From: Bacteroidota bacterium
Lineage (GTDB): Bacteria > Bacteroidota > Ignavibacteria > Ignavibacteriales > Melioribacteraceae
Direction: 5' to 3'
Assembly: GCA_018818165.1 (NCBI GenBank)
Contig: JAHISP010000070.1
Coordinates: 19,680 to 83,679, forward strand
Length of the DNA: 64,000 nucleotides
This document shows, in pieces, positions 17,068-27,192 of the stretch. Position 1 is the stretch's first letter, and every line of letters starts with the position of its first letter. The translations under genes and the position numbers were made by a program. Below the pieces are notes generated by a model. The model saw only the letters and a list, made by a program, of their open reading frames with translations. It did no database searches and was not told the DNA's origin.

Positions 17068-19557
17068 TTAAAATTCAATATCTAAACCAAGAACTGGAAG
17101 AATAGAAAATTGATAAACATTATCTATAGTTCCATCTGAATTGTATTGATAGTTTGCAATATTTTTTCTGTTGTAAATATTTTGGAAGGAAAGATTTATC
17201 ACTAAATTCCAAGTGCTAAAATTAAATCTGCTATTAAATCCAAAATCTAATCGATGATAATCGGGATAGCGCATTCCATTAATGTTTTCATTTGCTTGCC
17301 ATGCCCCTTTAGTCCAAGTTACACCGCCAACTCTGTGTTGTTCACTAGTTGTGTAAACCATTTCAGTATAAGGTTTTCCACTAGCATATCTCCATTTCAA
17401 GCTCAATTCCATATCATCTGAAATTGGTAAAAGGTAAGTTGTGTATTTTAAAATAGCTGGAAGTTTGTCTAAAGTTTTACGCGCATCACTAAAACGTTTA
17501 CCAATAATAATATTTAACACATAAGGGAAATCATAATCAGATACATAACTTTTACCTTCCATGTCTATTCTTGGATCTTCAACCTCTGTCCAAGTGCGTG
17601 AAAAGCTTAAAGTTCCATACAAATCTTTCACAAGTTTTTGCTGTAGCATAAAATCAATTCCATAAACATTTTGTTTCCCAACGTTTAATTGCTTTTCCGA
17701 ACGGAAAGTTGGATCACTTTGATGAACAAAATTTTCGCTAACAGGTATGTTGTTATATTTTTTATAGAATCCTTCTACTGTTAATTTTAACCCATCATCC
17801 AAAATGTGTTCAACGCCTAAAATGAAATGACGTGAGTGACTGTTTTTCAAAAATTGATTTTCGTTTGTCTGATATCTATCACCATAAGTTGGATAAGAAT
17901 GAGTTTGATAATATTCCCCATATGCAAAATTAATATTTGTTATTAGTGGAATTAAATAATAAGAAGCAGAAAAGCGTGGGCTTACGTTGGCAGCATTTGA
18001 GTATGTAAATACATCATATCTTGCACCTATATTAAGAATTAATCTATCAGAAAAGAAGTTAAGTTTATCATTAACAAATAGATATGATTTATTTTGATTT
18101 AATAAATCAAGGTTTGTAGTTAAGTTTGCAGCTTTTTGAATAATTGAAGTTTCGTGAACTCCATCATTATTGGTATCAAATCTAACAGTATCTGCATCAA
18201 TAAAAGCAGATTGCTCATAACCACCAAACTTCAATTGACCACCAAATTCCAGTCTATTTATTTTTGAAATTGACCAACCAAATTGAGCTTTAAGAGCAGT
18301 TTCAAGGTTATCACTTTTATTAGAGTAGATATATCTTGAGTTCAAAACTTTGGAATCAGAAATACTACCATCACCATCAAATTGGCGCTCAGTATAACTG
18401 TATCCAAAATCAACTTCGTTATGATAATTATTAGCATAAAGTGTTATTACTGAAAAAAGATTTTTTGACCAAACACTGTTCAATGAAATTCCGCTTGCCC
18501 ATTGATTTTGATGAACATCAATAATTTGTGTATCAACAGAATCTATTTGATTAGCTTTTTCTTCATAAATATTATCAGGCAAACCATCAAATTTTATTTT
18601 ATCATTTCCATAAATTCCAGACCAGGAAAGCTTATGCTTGTTTGAAAGATTGTACATAAATCTAAATTGAGCATCGTAATAAATTGGAATTGCAGTTAAT
18701 CCAAAAGATTTTGCAATTAAATCAATATAGCTTTTTCTTGCAGATATTAACCACGAACCATTGCCATTATCAATTGCTCCTTCAAGTGTGGCACCAACTC
18801 CAGCCATAGAAATATTTGTTTCACCAACAAATGGCTGTGATGTAATTCCGTCTCGAGTTTTAATATTCATAGCAGAGGACATTTTATCGCCAAATTTTGA
18901 GATAAATCCACCTGTTGAAAACTGTATATCCTGGATTAGTTCAGTATTTATCATATTAATTGGACCACCGGAATTAAACTCGTTTGGGTAATGATTTGTG
19001 GAATGCAGCTCCATATTATCAAAAATTGTTAAATTTTCGTTTGGTGAACCGCCACGGACAAGAAGTTCATTTGTTTGGTCGTTAGAAAATGAAACGCCAG
19101 CCATGCCTTGCAAAATTCTTTGAAAATCAGACATAGAACCAGGAGAACGACGAACTTCTTCAACTCCAAGTGCAATTGTGCTTAAATTATTTTCAATTAC
19201 TGCTTTGTCAAAATAATCTGCAGTTACAGTCACTTCATCCATTTTTAAAGTTGTTGGAGAGAGTTGAACATCAATATAAGTCTGACTTTTGGTTTTTATA
19301 ATTATATCGGTTTTAATAACAGTTTCAAATCCAATTAGTGAAACTTTTATTGAATATGAACCGACTGGGACATTAAATTCAAAATTGCCATTAATGTCTG
19401 TAGCAGCTCCAACATTTTCCAATTCGGTAATTAGTATGTTTGCTCCAATTAAAGCTTCTTTTGTTGATGAATCAATTACTTTGCCGGAAAGCGACCCAGT
19501 TTGGGCAAAACTAAGATTTGATATTAATAAAACCAACACCAGTATTTTTAACTTCAT
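17068..19557 (-). CDS. TonB-dependent receptor with CarboxypepD-regulatory-like domain
   Basis: An 829-residue outer-membrane receptor. Signal peptide at about 1-18; CarboxypepD_reg-like domain at about 20-105 (GSLSGKVIDSSTKEALIGAN); plug domain at about 115-235 (RRSPGSMSDFQRILQGMAGV, then a GGSPNENLTIFDNMELH segment); 22-strand barrel from about 250 to the C-terminal phenylalanine. The architecture matches SusC-like and Fe-siderophore-like receptors of this phylum. No SusD partner is adjacent, so the ligand is unknown. Start ATG with GGAG upstream. The nearest regulator is the membrane LytTR protein 144 nt upstream, on the same strand. Confidence 0.9.
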   Translation of the reverse strand: MKLKILVLVLLISNLSFAQTGSLSGKVIDSSTKEALIGANILITELENVGAATDINGNFEFNVPVGSYSIKVSLIGFETVIKTDIIIKTKSQTYIDVQLSPTTLKMDEVTVTADYFDKAVIENNLSTIALGVEEVRRSPGSMSDFQRILQGMAGVSFSNDQTNELLVRGGSPNENLTIFDNMELHSTNHYPNEFNSGGPINMINTELIQDIQFSTGGFISKFGDKMSSAMNIKTRDGITSQPFVGETNISMAGVGATLEGAIDNGNGSWLISARKSYIDLIAKSFGLTAIPIYYDAQFRFMYNLSNKHKLSWSGIYGNDKIKFDGLPDNIYEEKANQIDSVDTQIIDVHQNQWASGISLNSVWSKNLFSVITLYANNYHNEVDFGYSYTERQFDGDGSISDSKVLNSRYIYSNKSDNLETALKAQFGWSISKINRLEFGGQLKFGGYEQSAFIDADTVRFDTNNDGVHETSIIQKAANLTTNLDLLNQNKSYLFVNDKLNFFSDRLILNIGARYDVFTYSNAANVSPRFSASYYLIPLITNINFAYGEYYQTHSYPTYGDRYQTNENQFLKNSHSRHFILGVEHILDDGLKLTVEGFYKKYNNIPVSENFVHQSDPTFRSEKQLNVGKQNVYGIDFMLQQKLVKDLYGTLSFSRTWTEVEDPRIDMEGKSYVSDYDFPYVLNIIIGKRFSDARKTLDKLPAILKYTTYLLPISDDMELSLKWRYASGKPYTEMVYTTSEQHRVGGVTWTKGAWQANENINGMRYPDYHRLDFGFNSRFNFSTWNLVINLSFQNIYNRKNIANYQYNSDGTIDNVYQFSILPVLGLDIEF

Positions 19558-19700
19558 TTATTCTCCAGTTTCTAAAAATTATTTCATACAAAAGTAAATG
19601 CTTATTATTTAAAATGAAGTTGATTGTGATAAACAGCAATGATTTTGTGATGAAAAGACAAATAATAATTCAATTAGCGAGATTTGGGACGAATGGGATT

Positions 19701-20561
19701 TTAGATTGTTCCAAAATTTATTTCTTGAGAAAAATTACGAGAAACTGGAATTTGAAAATCGAGAGCATCCATATGCAAATATAGCGCACGGGCATTTCCA
19801 GAAGTTTTTGTAACTTGATTTATATTTACAAAATATGATTTATGACAGCGAATTATAGTTTTATTCTCGTATAAATCCTCTTCAATTTTTTTCATAGTTG
19901 TTCTAATAATTTCTCTCTTCAGGTTATTCTCCTCAGTGAAATATAAAGTAATATAATTGCCCATCGATTTTATACACAAAAAATTATTTTGAGGAATTGA
20001 TATAGAAATATTCTGTGATATAATATTTATGTTTTCTACTTCCAGATTATTATTGAGTTTTGATTCAAGTTGCTTGTTAACTATTGCAGAAAGATTCTCG
20101 TTTGAGTGACGCATTCTTAGTTCAAAAAAATAAACTAAAAATAAACTGGGCAAAAATCCAACGGCAATAGTCATAAATAGAAAATTAGTAATGGAGTAAT
20201 CCAAATCCACTGGCTTTTCTACTGATTGGAAATATATCCAGTTAAGAATTGCAATTGGGATAATCATTATAAAATTATGCACAAAGCTTTTCCAGATATT
20301 CCATTTTTCTGGTAAAAAAAAATCCTTAAATAAGTTCATGGAAACAAAACCATTAAAAAGAATAACAAAACTTGTAATAACTCCATAACCAGAAAAATAT
20401 AAATATTTGTATTTTTCAACTTTATCCAGACCAAATGGTTGAAATACCGAAAGGAAAATGAAAATAAAGAATCCAAAACCTATTGCTAGTACAACTTTGT
20501 CTTTGGAAGATTCAATTATAGGACAAGGGCGGTTTAATATTTTTGTAAGTGTCTTTAGCAA
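19701..20561 (-). CDS. Membrane-anchored LytTR transcriptional regulator
   Basis: A 286-residue protein with four predicted membrane helices in the N-terminal half (about 24-42, 53-75, 88-110, 120-145). A short linker and a C-terminal LytTR DNA-binding domain (about 185-286) follow, with the family motifs CIKSMGNYITLYF, IIRCHKSYFVNINQV and IPVSRNF. LytTR proteins of this phylum with an N-terminal membrane block act without a classical receiver domain. The start is uncertain: the longest frame begins with TTG at 20561, with only a weak purine stretch upstream. Its gene precedes the TonB receptor gene, which it could regulate; this is inference. Confidence 0.8.
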   Translation of the reverse strand: MLKTLTKILNRPCPIIESSKDKVVLAIGFGFFIFIFLSVFQPFGLDKVEKYKYLYFSGYGVITSFVILFNGFVSMNLFKDFFLPEKWNIWKSFVHNFIMIIPIAILNWIYFQSVEKPVDLDYSITNFLFMTIAVGFLPSLFLVYFFELRMRHSNENLSAIVNKQLESKLNNNLEVENINIISQNISISIPQNNFLCIKSMGNYITLYFTEENNLKREIIRTTMKKIEEDLYENKTIIRCHKSYFVNINQVTKTSGNARALYLHMDALDFQIPVSRNFSQEINFGTI

Positions 20562-20686
20562 TAATTTTCAATAAATAGTTATTTTAAAATGAAATTTAAA
20601 CAACTATTTAAATGTAATCAAATGCCTTCCCCCATTCACATTTAGGTGATTTATCTAAAATGATTATCTGGACGTGACACAAAATC

Positions 20687-21076
20687 TTAAAATTTTTTTA
20701 ATATTCTATGCTTTGGTTTACTTTCGCTAAAACAGCAGACTAAATACAAAAGTCCAGTGAGTGGAAAAAGCAGAAAGAAAATTCCTAATTTTAGATAATC
20801 AGAGAAAATGGCATTAATAATTATAAAAACTAAAAATCCAACAATAATTAAAGCACCGCCAATTCCTTCCCATTTCCAAGCAGAAAAAAGTCCTGCTAAT
20901 ATTACAAACAACGATGTAGTTAACAAAAACTCCCTACTTGTTAAGTTAAATGAGTTTGGAAATGTTTCTCCAAGTGCAAGCAAAATAACTACAAAAATTA
21001 ATAGGATACTAAATAAATGTGCCAAGTATCGCACTGTAGGAATAAATGCTTTTCTTGAAAATTTTAATGGTTTCAT
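20687..21076 (-). CDS. Small four-helix membrane protein (DUF7670-like)
   Basis: A 129-residue membrane protein with four hydrophobic helices (about 15-37, 46-64, 70-88, 92-114). The N-terminus KPLKFSRKAFIPTVRYLAHL is basic and the C-terminus (SESKPKHRILKKF) is also basic, predicting both ends inside. A strong GGGAGG ribosome binding site precedes the ATG, so the gene is probably expressed. It resembles small uncharacterised membrane proteins (DUF7670-like) common in this group. No function is known. Confidence 0.72.
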   Translation of the reverse strand: MKPLKFSRKAFIPTVRYLAHLFSILLIFVVILLALGETFPNSFNLTSREFLLTTSLFVILAGLFSAWKWEGIGGALIIVGFLVFIIINAIFSDYLKLGIFFLLFPLTGLLYLVCCFSESKPKHRILKKF

Positions 21077-21234
21077 TTTTTCCTCCCTAATGTTTTAAAG
21101 AGAATTACTTCGAGGTTCTTATAAGGTAAGAAATATTTTGAGATTGAGCAATATTAAATTTTCGCAGTGTGAAAATTTAAGGAAATATTTAAAAATCATA
21201 AAATATATGCTAATACTAAAACACAAAAAAAATA

Positions 21235-22665
21235 TTATTGATACTTTTTGTAAGTCTTTCTTTCTAAATCAGCAACGGCAAGATTGTAATCAATTAAAGC
21301 ACCAATACTATTATTTTTTGCTTCCGTAAGTCTAAGCTGCATTTGAGCTAAATCAAAGCTTGAAATTGTTCCAGACTTAAATCTTTCTACAGAAATGTTA
21401 TAACTTTTTTCTGCAATTTCTACTGATTTACTTAATACTTCAACTCGGGCTTTTGCCGAATTAATTTTATTAATAGTTGCAATAACATCATTTTTGATTG
21501 TCTTTTCCAAATATTGATATGCAAGTTTTTCTATCAGCAAATTCGTTTCAGCAACTTCTACATCTCTAGAAGTTTTTCCCCAATCCCAGACAGGAACTGA
21601 TAAAGTAAGTGCTACATAAATATCATCTAATAGTTTATCAAAAAGTGTTTGAAATTCAGAATCGTTATTGCTAATTCCATATCTTGCATTAAGGACAATT
21701 TTAATGTTTTTTCGTGAATCAACTTCATTAACATTTAGTTTTGAAAGGTAAATATCATTTTCTTGGTTTAATAAATCCGATCTATTTTTCAAAGCACTTG
21801 CAATTGCAACGCTATCATCAATAACTAAAGGTTCATATAAAAGGTTGGAAATTATATCAATATCATTTTCAAGTTCTAAACCGAGAAGGATTTTAAAATT
21901 GTTTTTCCCCTCTTCAAAAGTGCGTTTTGAGTTTAGAAGATCATTTTTACTAGCTGCCAAATCCACTTCCAATTGAAGTGCTTCAACTTCTGCAATTAAT
22001 CCAGCATAAAATTTATTTTGCGCAGTTTGGTATGATTCCTCGTTTTGCTTAACTTTTTCTTGTGTAATTGATAAGCTTTCTTTTAATCTATATAAATTAT
22101 AGAAAGCAGATTTAACATCATAAATTAAATTCTGTTCGGCATATGTATAATTTCTTGCTGCTTTTTTAAGATTTATTTCTGAACGCTCTAAGTTAGCCCA
22201 TTGTGTATTAAACGTAAATAAAGGTTGGTTTAATGACACAGAAACGTTTGTATAATAATCTTTAGTTAAATCAAGATTTGTCCCAAATTGCTCTCTGCCA
22301 AATATTCTTCCCACAACGTTAATATTTCCATTAGAAAAGATTAAAGGCTGATTTAAACTAAGCCGCCCTTCAATTCTGGAACTACCAAGTTCATAAAATT
22401 CTTCTTTACTTTCTGCTGGATTAAACTGACTAACTAGACTCTTTGAATAACTTGGTATATCAAATTCTAAATCCAGTTTAGAAAAAAGACTTGCTTTAAA
22501 AGCTTCCAAACTTTTTTCGGAAGCCAATAAAGAGTATTCAGCATTTTTAATTCCAAAACTCTTTTGCAATGCAATATTAATAGATTTTTCTAGCGTAAAA
22601 ATTTCCTGTGCAAAGCAAAAACTGGGAATTAAAAACATGATAGTTATTTGAAGAATTTTTTTCAT
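21235..22665 (-). CDS. TolC-family outer-membrane efflux channel
   Basis: A 476-residue protein. It has a signal peptide (about 1-20, ending CFAQ) and two repeats of the TolC fold with long coiled-coil helices, for example NLIYDVKSAFYNLYRLKESL (about 180-199), YQTAQNKFYAGLIAEVEAL, and in the second half YNISVERFKSGTISSFDLAQ. The last residues, YNLAVADLERKT, fit the family. It forms a trimeric tunnel through the outer membrane for the adaptor and permease encoded just upstream, ending the run at 21235-25346. Confidence 0.88.
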   Translation of the reverse strand: MKKILQITIMFLIPSFCFAQEIFTLEKSINIALQKSFGIKNAEYSLLASEKSLEAFKASLFSKLDLEFDIPSYSKSLVSQFNPAESKEEFYELGSSRIEGRLSLNQPLIFSNGNINVVGRIFGREQFGTNLDLTKDYYTNVSVSLNQPLFTFNTQWANLERSEINLKKAARNYTYAEQNLIYDVKSAFYNLYRLKESLSITQEKVKQNEESYQTAQNKFYAGLIAEVEALQLEVDLAASKNDLLNSKRTFEEGKNNFKILLGLELENDIDIISNLLYEPLVIDDSVAIASALKNRSDLLNQENDIYLSKLNVNEVDSRKNIKIVLNARYGISNNDSEFQTLFDKLLDDIYVALTLSVPVWDWGKTSRDVEVAETNLLIEKLAYQYLEKTIKNDVIATINKINSAKARVEVLSKSVEIAEKSYNISVERFKSGTISSFDLAQMQLRLTEAKNNSIGALIDYNLAVADLERKTYKKYQ

Positions 22666-22679
22666 TTTAAACCAATAAA

Positions 22680-23969
22680 TTATTCATAACGAAGAGCATC
22701 AATGGGATCTTTTTCTGCCGCTTTTTTTGCAGGATAACTTCCAAAAATAAATCCAACCATTACTGAAACAAAAAATGCAAGAATTATTGAAGAAGGAGTT
22801 ATTATTGTCCGCCAATCGGCATAGTTTGAAATTATTGATGTTAGTATAAATCCAGTAAGAATGCCAAGTAAACCACCAATAAAGCTAATTGTTAAAGCCT
22901 CAAAAATAAATTGATTTAGAACATTTTGCCTTGTTGCACCAACAGCTCTTCTAATTCCAATTTCTTTAGTACGTTCCATAATATTTGCAAGCATAATATT
23001 CATAATGCCAATTCCACCAACTAAAAGAGAAATGCCAGCAATTGCGCCCATAACAATGTTAAAAATATTTTGAGTTTTTTGCTTTTGAGCCATTATCTCT
23101 TCTGGAATAATTATTCTATAATCTAAAACGGCGTAATGTTTTCTTGTAAGAATTCTTTTTATAATGCCAGCAACAATTACAATTTTATCATCACCAGTAA
23201 CTTTAACAGTTAACTGATTAATTGTTTTCCTATCAATTGCATTTGCAATTTTTCCTATATCCAGCCAATTGATTTCATTCCTTTTTGAAGGATCAATATA
23301 TTTATCCATTTTATAATTCATGGTAGAAAGTGGAATATAAACATCCTGATTAAAATTTCTGAAGTTGGTACTTGGTGTATTTTCCACTAAATTTTTTTTT
23401 GCTGAAATAACTCCAATAATAGTAAACCAAAAATCACCAATTTTAATTTTTTCATTTATCGGGTCTTTATATTTGAAAAGTTGTGTTTTAATATCCGCAC
23501 CAATTACGCATACGTTAGCGTATCTTTCCATATGCTGTTTATTGAAAAAATTACCAGACTCTAAGTTGGAATTAAAAGTGGTAGGATAGTTGGTGGTAGT
23601 TCCAATAATATTTGCTTCAAGGATATTGGATTTATATACAATTTTTTCAAGAGATTCTCTTTGCGGAGTAAGAGAAATAATAAATGGACAGATATTTTTT
23701 ATTGCAGTTAAATCATCTAAAGTTAATCCAGGCGAAAATGAAGTTGGCTCTTTTTCGTTAACTTCAGACATTTCAGATTTTATAATTATGTTATTTGAGC
23801 CCAAAAGCTCAATCTGTTCTAATGTTTCTCTCCTAGCACCCTCACCAATAGAAAGCATTGCTATTACAGAAGCAACTCCAAATATAATGCCCAACATTGT
23901 TAAAAATGTTCGCAGTTTATTGGCGTTTAATTCTTCAAGTCCTATTTTAAAAAGATCTAGCTTTTTCAA
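22680..23969 (-). CDS. MacB-like ABC permease without an ATPase domain
   Basis: A 429-residue permease. Helix at about 20-40 (TFLTMLGIIFGVASVIAMLS), then SIGEGARRETLEQIELLGSN, a MacB_PCD periplasmic domain (about 45-270), and an FtsX domain with three helices (about 300-425, NIMERTKEIGIRRAVGATRQ). The start is TTG at 23969, the base next to the adaptor stop TAG; homologues start at the same place and the next ATG would remove the first helix region. The zero-base spacing indicates translational coupling. Full-length MacB carries an N-terminal ATPase; here there is neither a fused nor an adjacent one. Confidence 0.87.
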   Translation of the reverse strand: MKKLDLFKIGLEELNANKLRTFLTMLGIIFGVASVIAMLSIGEGARRETLEQIELLGSNNIIIKSEMSEVNEKEPTSFSPGLTLDDLTAIKNICPFIISLTPQRESLEKIVYKSNILEANIIGTTTNYPTTFNSNLESGNFFNKQHMERYANVCVIGADIKTQLFKYKDPINEKIKIGDFWFTIIGVISAKKNLVENTPSTNFRNFNQDVYIPLSTMNYKMDKYIDPSKRNEINWLDIGKIANAIDRKTINQLTVKVTGDDKIVIVAGIIKRILTRKHYAVLDYRIIIPEEIMAQKQKTQNIFNIVMGAIAGISLLVGGIGIMNIMLANIMERTKEIGIRRAVGATRQNVLNQFIFEALTISFIGGLLGILTGFILTSIISNYADWRTIITPSSIILAFFVSVMVGFIFGSYPAKKAAEKDPIDALRYE

Positions 23970-25346
23970 CTATTTCCCATTTTCTGGCATTTGAACTGAA
24001 CTATCTTTTGATAAATCGTCAGCAGAAGTATCATTGTTAATATCTATTAATGCTACAACATCTCTGTCTTCAAGACCACTTTCAATAACTACAAAATCAT
24101 CACTTTTTTCACCAATTGTAACATTAACTTCATCAAAGCTAGAGCCATTTTTTTTGTAAACAATAAAATTTTCTCCATCCTCAAATAAAGCCTCGTGTGG
24201 AATAAAAATTTTGTTTTTAATTTCATTAATAATTATTTTGTTGCTTGTTGTCATTCCAGGTTTTAATATTTCTGAGGCACCTTCTATATCAATAAAAACA
24301 TCAAATACCTTTATAGTTGATTGACTATCTTTTTGTTTTCCCAATTTTGCAACTTTTGAAATAGTGCCAATAAAAGAACTGTCTTGAAAAGCATCAAGTT
24401 TTACCAGGACTTTTTGACCAATTTTGACTTTACTTATATCAACTTCATTTACAAAAGTTCGGCTTTCCATTTTTGATAAATCAGGTAAAGTAACTATTCC
24501 TTGTCCTGGCCAAGGTTGATCACCAATTTGAAACTTTTGACCTTGATTGTTCCAGTTATTTCCATAAACAACTAAACCCTCGCTGGATGAAATTAGTGTA
24601 AGATCATCCAAGTCTCTTTTTGCTTTTTCCAAGTCGTTATTTTTTTGCCTAATTTCAACATTCATGTTTTCTAATTCAGATTTTTGAATTATTCTATTAG
24701 ACTCAAAGGTTTGTTTTATTTTTTGAAAATTCAATTCATTTTTCCTATGCTGAAGTTCAGCTTCTCTTCTTTTTGCTTCAGCTTCAAATTTCATTTGTTC
24801 CATGCTTAACTTCGATAATTCAAAGCTAAGCTCAGCACTTTTTAAATCCGATTCCATTTGAGCTATTTGTGACTGATGATTGGCTAATAATTTATCCTTA
24901 TTAGAACGAGATATTTCCAATTGTGCTTCAACATTTTTTACAATTGCCAACGCTTCAGTAGGGTCAAATTTTGCGACAACTTCTCCAGCTTTAATATATT
25001 CACCTTCTGGTACCAACTGAACAATTTTCAAAACACCTCTAACTCTTGGAGCGGAAATTGCTATTGAACTTTTTGCTGACATTTCTCCACTTTCGGTAAT
25101 TGAAACTAAAAACACATTCTTTTTTACCGTAAATGTTGGAATATTTGAATCAATTGATGAGCTTGTGGATAGATAAAGCACTACAAATATTGCTAATAAA
25201 ACTATTATTGGTAGTGAAAATTTGCTTCTAAATATTTTAGGAAATTTTCTTTTGTTTGCAAAATTAAGGTATTTCTTGTTTGCCTGATTAATTTTGTTTA
25301 TAAAATTAAATGTTGAGCCAGAGAGATTACTTTTTAATTTACCCAT
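23970..25346 (-). CDS. HlyD-family periplasmic adaptor
   Basis: A 458-residue membrane fusion protein with a basic cytosolic N-terminus of about 45 residues, longer than usual. One membrane helix follows (about 46-64), then a lipoyl half-domain (LKIVQLVPEGEYIKAGEVV), a long Lys/Glu-rich coiled coil (about 140-245), the second lipoyl half, and barrel domains (VDISKVKIGQKVLVKLDAF). It is first in the adaptor-permease-TolC run and abuts the permease gene without a gap. It probably links the MacB-like permease to the TolC channel. Confidence 0.88.
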   Translation of the reverse strand: MGKLKSNLSGSTFNFINKINQANKKYLNFANKRKFPKIFRSKFSLPIIVLLAIFVVLYLSTSSSIDSNIPTFTVKKNVFLVSITESGEMSAKSSIAISAPRVRGVLKIVQLVPEGEYIKAGEVVAKFDPTEALAIVKNVEAQLEISRSNKDKLLANHQSQIAQMESDLKSAELSFELSKLSMEQMKFEAEAKRREAELQHRKNELNFQKIKQTFESNRIIQKSELENMNVEIRQKNNDLEKAKRDLDDLTLISSSEGLVVYGNNWNNQGQKFQIGDQPWPGQGIVTLPDLSKMESRTFVNEVDISKVKIGQKVLVKLDAFQDSSFIGTISKVAKLGKQKDSQSTIKVFDVFIDIEGASEILKPGMTTSNKIIINEIKNKIFIPHEALFEDGENFIVYKKNGSSFDEVNVTIGEKSDDFVVIESGLEDRDVVALIDINNDTSADDLSKDSSVQMPENGK

Positions 25347-25578
25347 ACTACATCTTCATAATTATTGAGTGAATAAAAAATAAAAAATATTTTAACAAAT
25401 AAAAAGGCATTATTTAATATTATATTAAACAATACAACTTTTTGTAAATTAGATGATAATTAAAATTCAGATTTGTGGAAAAACCCATGCCTAAAGATAT
25501 ACAATTGAGTAATTTTATAATGCGTTTTATTTGTAAAATAGTGATGAGTTTGCAAAGAATTAGAACAATGGAAAAAAA

Positions 25579-26376
25579 ATGAACATTAAAATTGTAATAA
25601 TTTCTGGACTGTTTTTATTAAGTTTTATAGGATGCAGTTCATCTAAGATGATTCAAAGTAGGCAGGCTGAAACGGAAATTGTTGTTGATGGAAATCAAGA
25701 TGAATGGAGTGGAAAGTTAAAATTTATTGAAAATGAACGTGCGGCTATTGGATTTCAAAATGATGATAAAAATCTTTACATCTGTTTTGTTTCGGCAGAT
25801 AAAGCGGGCGTAATGAAAATTTTATCACTTGGTTTAACAGTGTGGTTTCAGCCAGAAAATGGTGAGCAAATGGTTGGTCTGCAATTTCCTAAAAGAATGG
25901 ATAAAGTAGCACCAAGAAGTTTAATGGGAAAGAATAGAGAGCAGAATGAGAAAACAGATTTTGAAGTAACCGTAAAGACAATGATGCAAAACCAAGGTGA
26001 GTATTCCATTGTAAATGAGGATGAAGAAATTCTTTTTGCTTCTCCCATAGGTAGCAATGATGGATATCAAATTAAAATTGGAGTACAAAATCAGCAATTT
26101 GTTTACGAAGCAAAAATTCCAATTGGGAATAATAATTTAGCGCAAATTCCAATTAATGTTTTTCCAAACGAAAAAATTAAAATTGGCTTTGTAAGTGGGG
26201 AATTTGATAAAGACGAAATGAAAAATGATGCTCCGATGGATAGTGAAACATCGGACGGTCAAGGAAGTCGTAAAGGAATGGGTGGAGGTCGTGGAAATGG
26301 AGCTGGTAAACAAGGGTTAAATAGAACCGGAATTAAAAGATTAAATTTTGATGTTGAAGTTAAGCTGGCTGAGTAA
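25579..26376 (+). CDS. Lipoprotein with a CBM9/DOMON-like beta-sandwich domain
   Basis: A 265-residue lipoprotein with lipobox Cys19 (LLSFIGCSSS). From about 32 (TEIVVDGNQDEWSGKL) the protein matches the opening of family-9 carbohydrate-binding-like domains, in which a ligand or metal site follows the DG..DEW motif; NDDKNLYICFVS fits too. A low-complexity Gly/Arg/Asn segment (about 226-250) precedes a final beta strand. Function is unknown; related proteins are surface-anchored. The gene is divergent from the efflux adaptor, sharing a 232-bp upstream region. Confidence 0.66.
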   Translation: MNIKIVIISGLFLLSFIGCSSSKMIQSRQAETEIVVDGNQDEWSGKLKFIENERAAIGFQNDDKNLYICFVSADKAGVMKILSLGLTVWFQPENGEQMVGLQFPKRMDKVAPRSLMGKNREQNEKTDFEVTVKTMMQNQGEYSIVNEDEEILFASPIGSNDGYQIKIGVQNQQFVYEAKIPIGNNNLAQIPINVFPNEKIKIGFVSGEFDKDEMKNDAPMDSETSDGQGSRKGMGGGRGNGAGKQGLNRTGIKRLNFDVEVKLAE

Positions 26377-26397
26377 CTTATAAATTGTTAGCTACAG

Positions 26398-27035
26398 TTG
26401 TTAAAAAAATGTAGAGGAATTGTACTCGACAGCGAAAAACCATATTATCGTGTTGCTACCAATGTACATTACTCCTTCATTCTTGATTTTTCAGATAATT
26501 CAGCAGAATCTTCTATTTATCATAATTCATATAGTGAATATCTTGAATTAGGTAAAAAATATAAATCCGAATTTGAAAATGAATTTAGCACGTGGCTTGC
26601 AGACAAATTTAGAGATAGAATACTTAGCCTATCTAATTTATTGTTACGCCTCAGAGATAGTTACACTGCAAACAATTATTTTGGTTTTTTAGAAGATACA
26701 TTAATAAAAATGAAAGTAAAGAGCATAGGTCACTTAAGAGCAGACAGCGGATTATATGCAAAAAAAAACTTAGAATATTTGGAGAAAGGTCGATTAAAAG
26801 TCGTAAACTATATCATTGCAGCAACGTTTTACAGACCAATAAAATTAGCCATGTCCTATAAGAAAACATGCTTAAAACTGGATGAAGGCTTAGAAATAGC
26901 AGAAGGCAGTTATCAAGCATAGTATTGGGATTCACCTCGCAGAATGATAAAAGGTAAGAAATAAATAAACGTCCCAAAACAGCCGGCAAGCAACTTCGCT
27001 TATTTGAAGAAAGTGAAATATTAGAACTATCGTTA
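26398..27035 (+). pseudogene. Degenerate IS1380-type transposase remnant
   Basis: An open frame at 26398-26922 (TTG start, no ribosome binding site) carries a transposase middle section from about residue 80 on, with IKSIGHLRADSG-like and FYRPIKLAM segments. After its stop, YWDSPRRMI continues in the same frame. A further stop and a frame change then lead to NKRPKTAGKQLRLFEESEI at about 26960-27020. These blocks occur in this order in IS1380-family transposases. The N-terminal catalytic part and the C-terminal part are missing, so it is inactive. The first roughly 80 residues do not look like transposase and may be unrelated sequence fused by the insertion. No terminal inverted repeats were identified. 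Confidence 0.7.
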
Positions 27036-27192
27036 CTGTTGTTTTATTACATGGATTGCCTTTTATTTTGATGGAATATTGCAAAAATTTGAACACGCAA
27101 ACGGGTTCTGGTTTTGTTTTAAATATTGCCTATTAAAATTAAACTCCTAACGGAGTATGTAATAAGAAACGAATTATATTTTAAAATAAAAA
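27036..27192. other. Gene-free region between the transposase remnant and the pilin terminator
   Basis: No supported gene. It may include the decayed right end of the IS remnant. A small CTCC/GGAG inverted repeat near 27147-27158 is the only structure seen. Confidence 0.4.
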
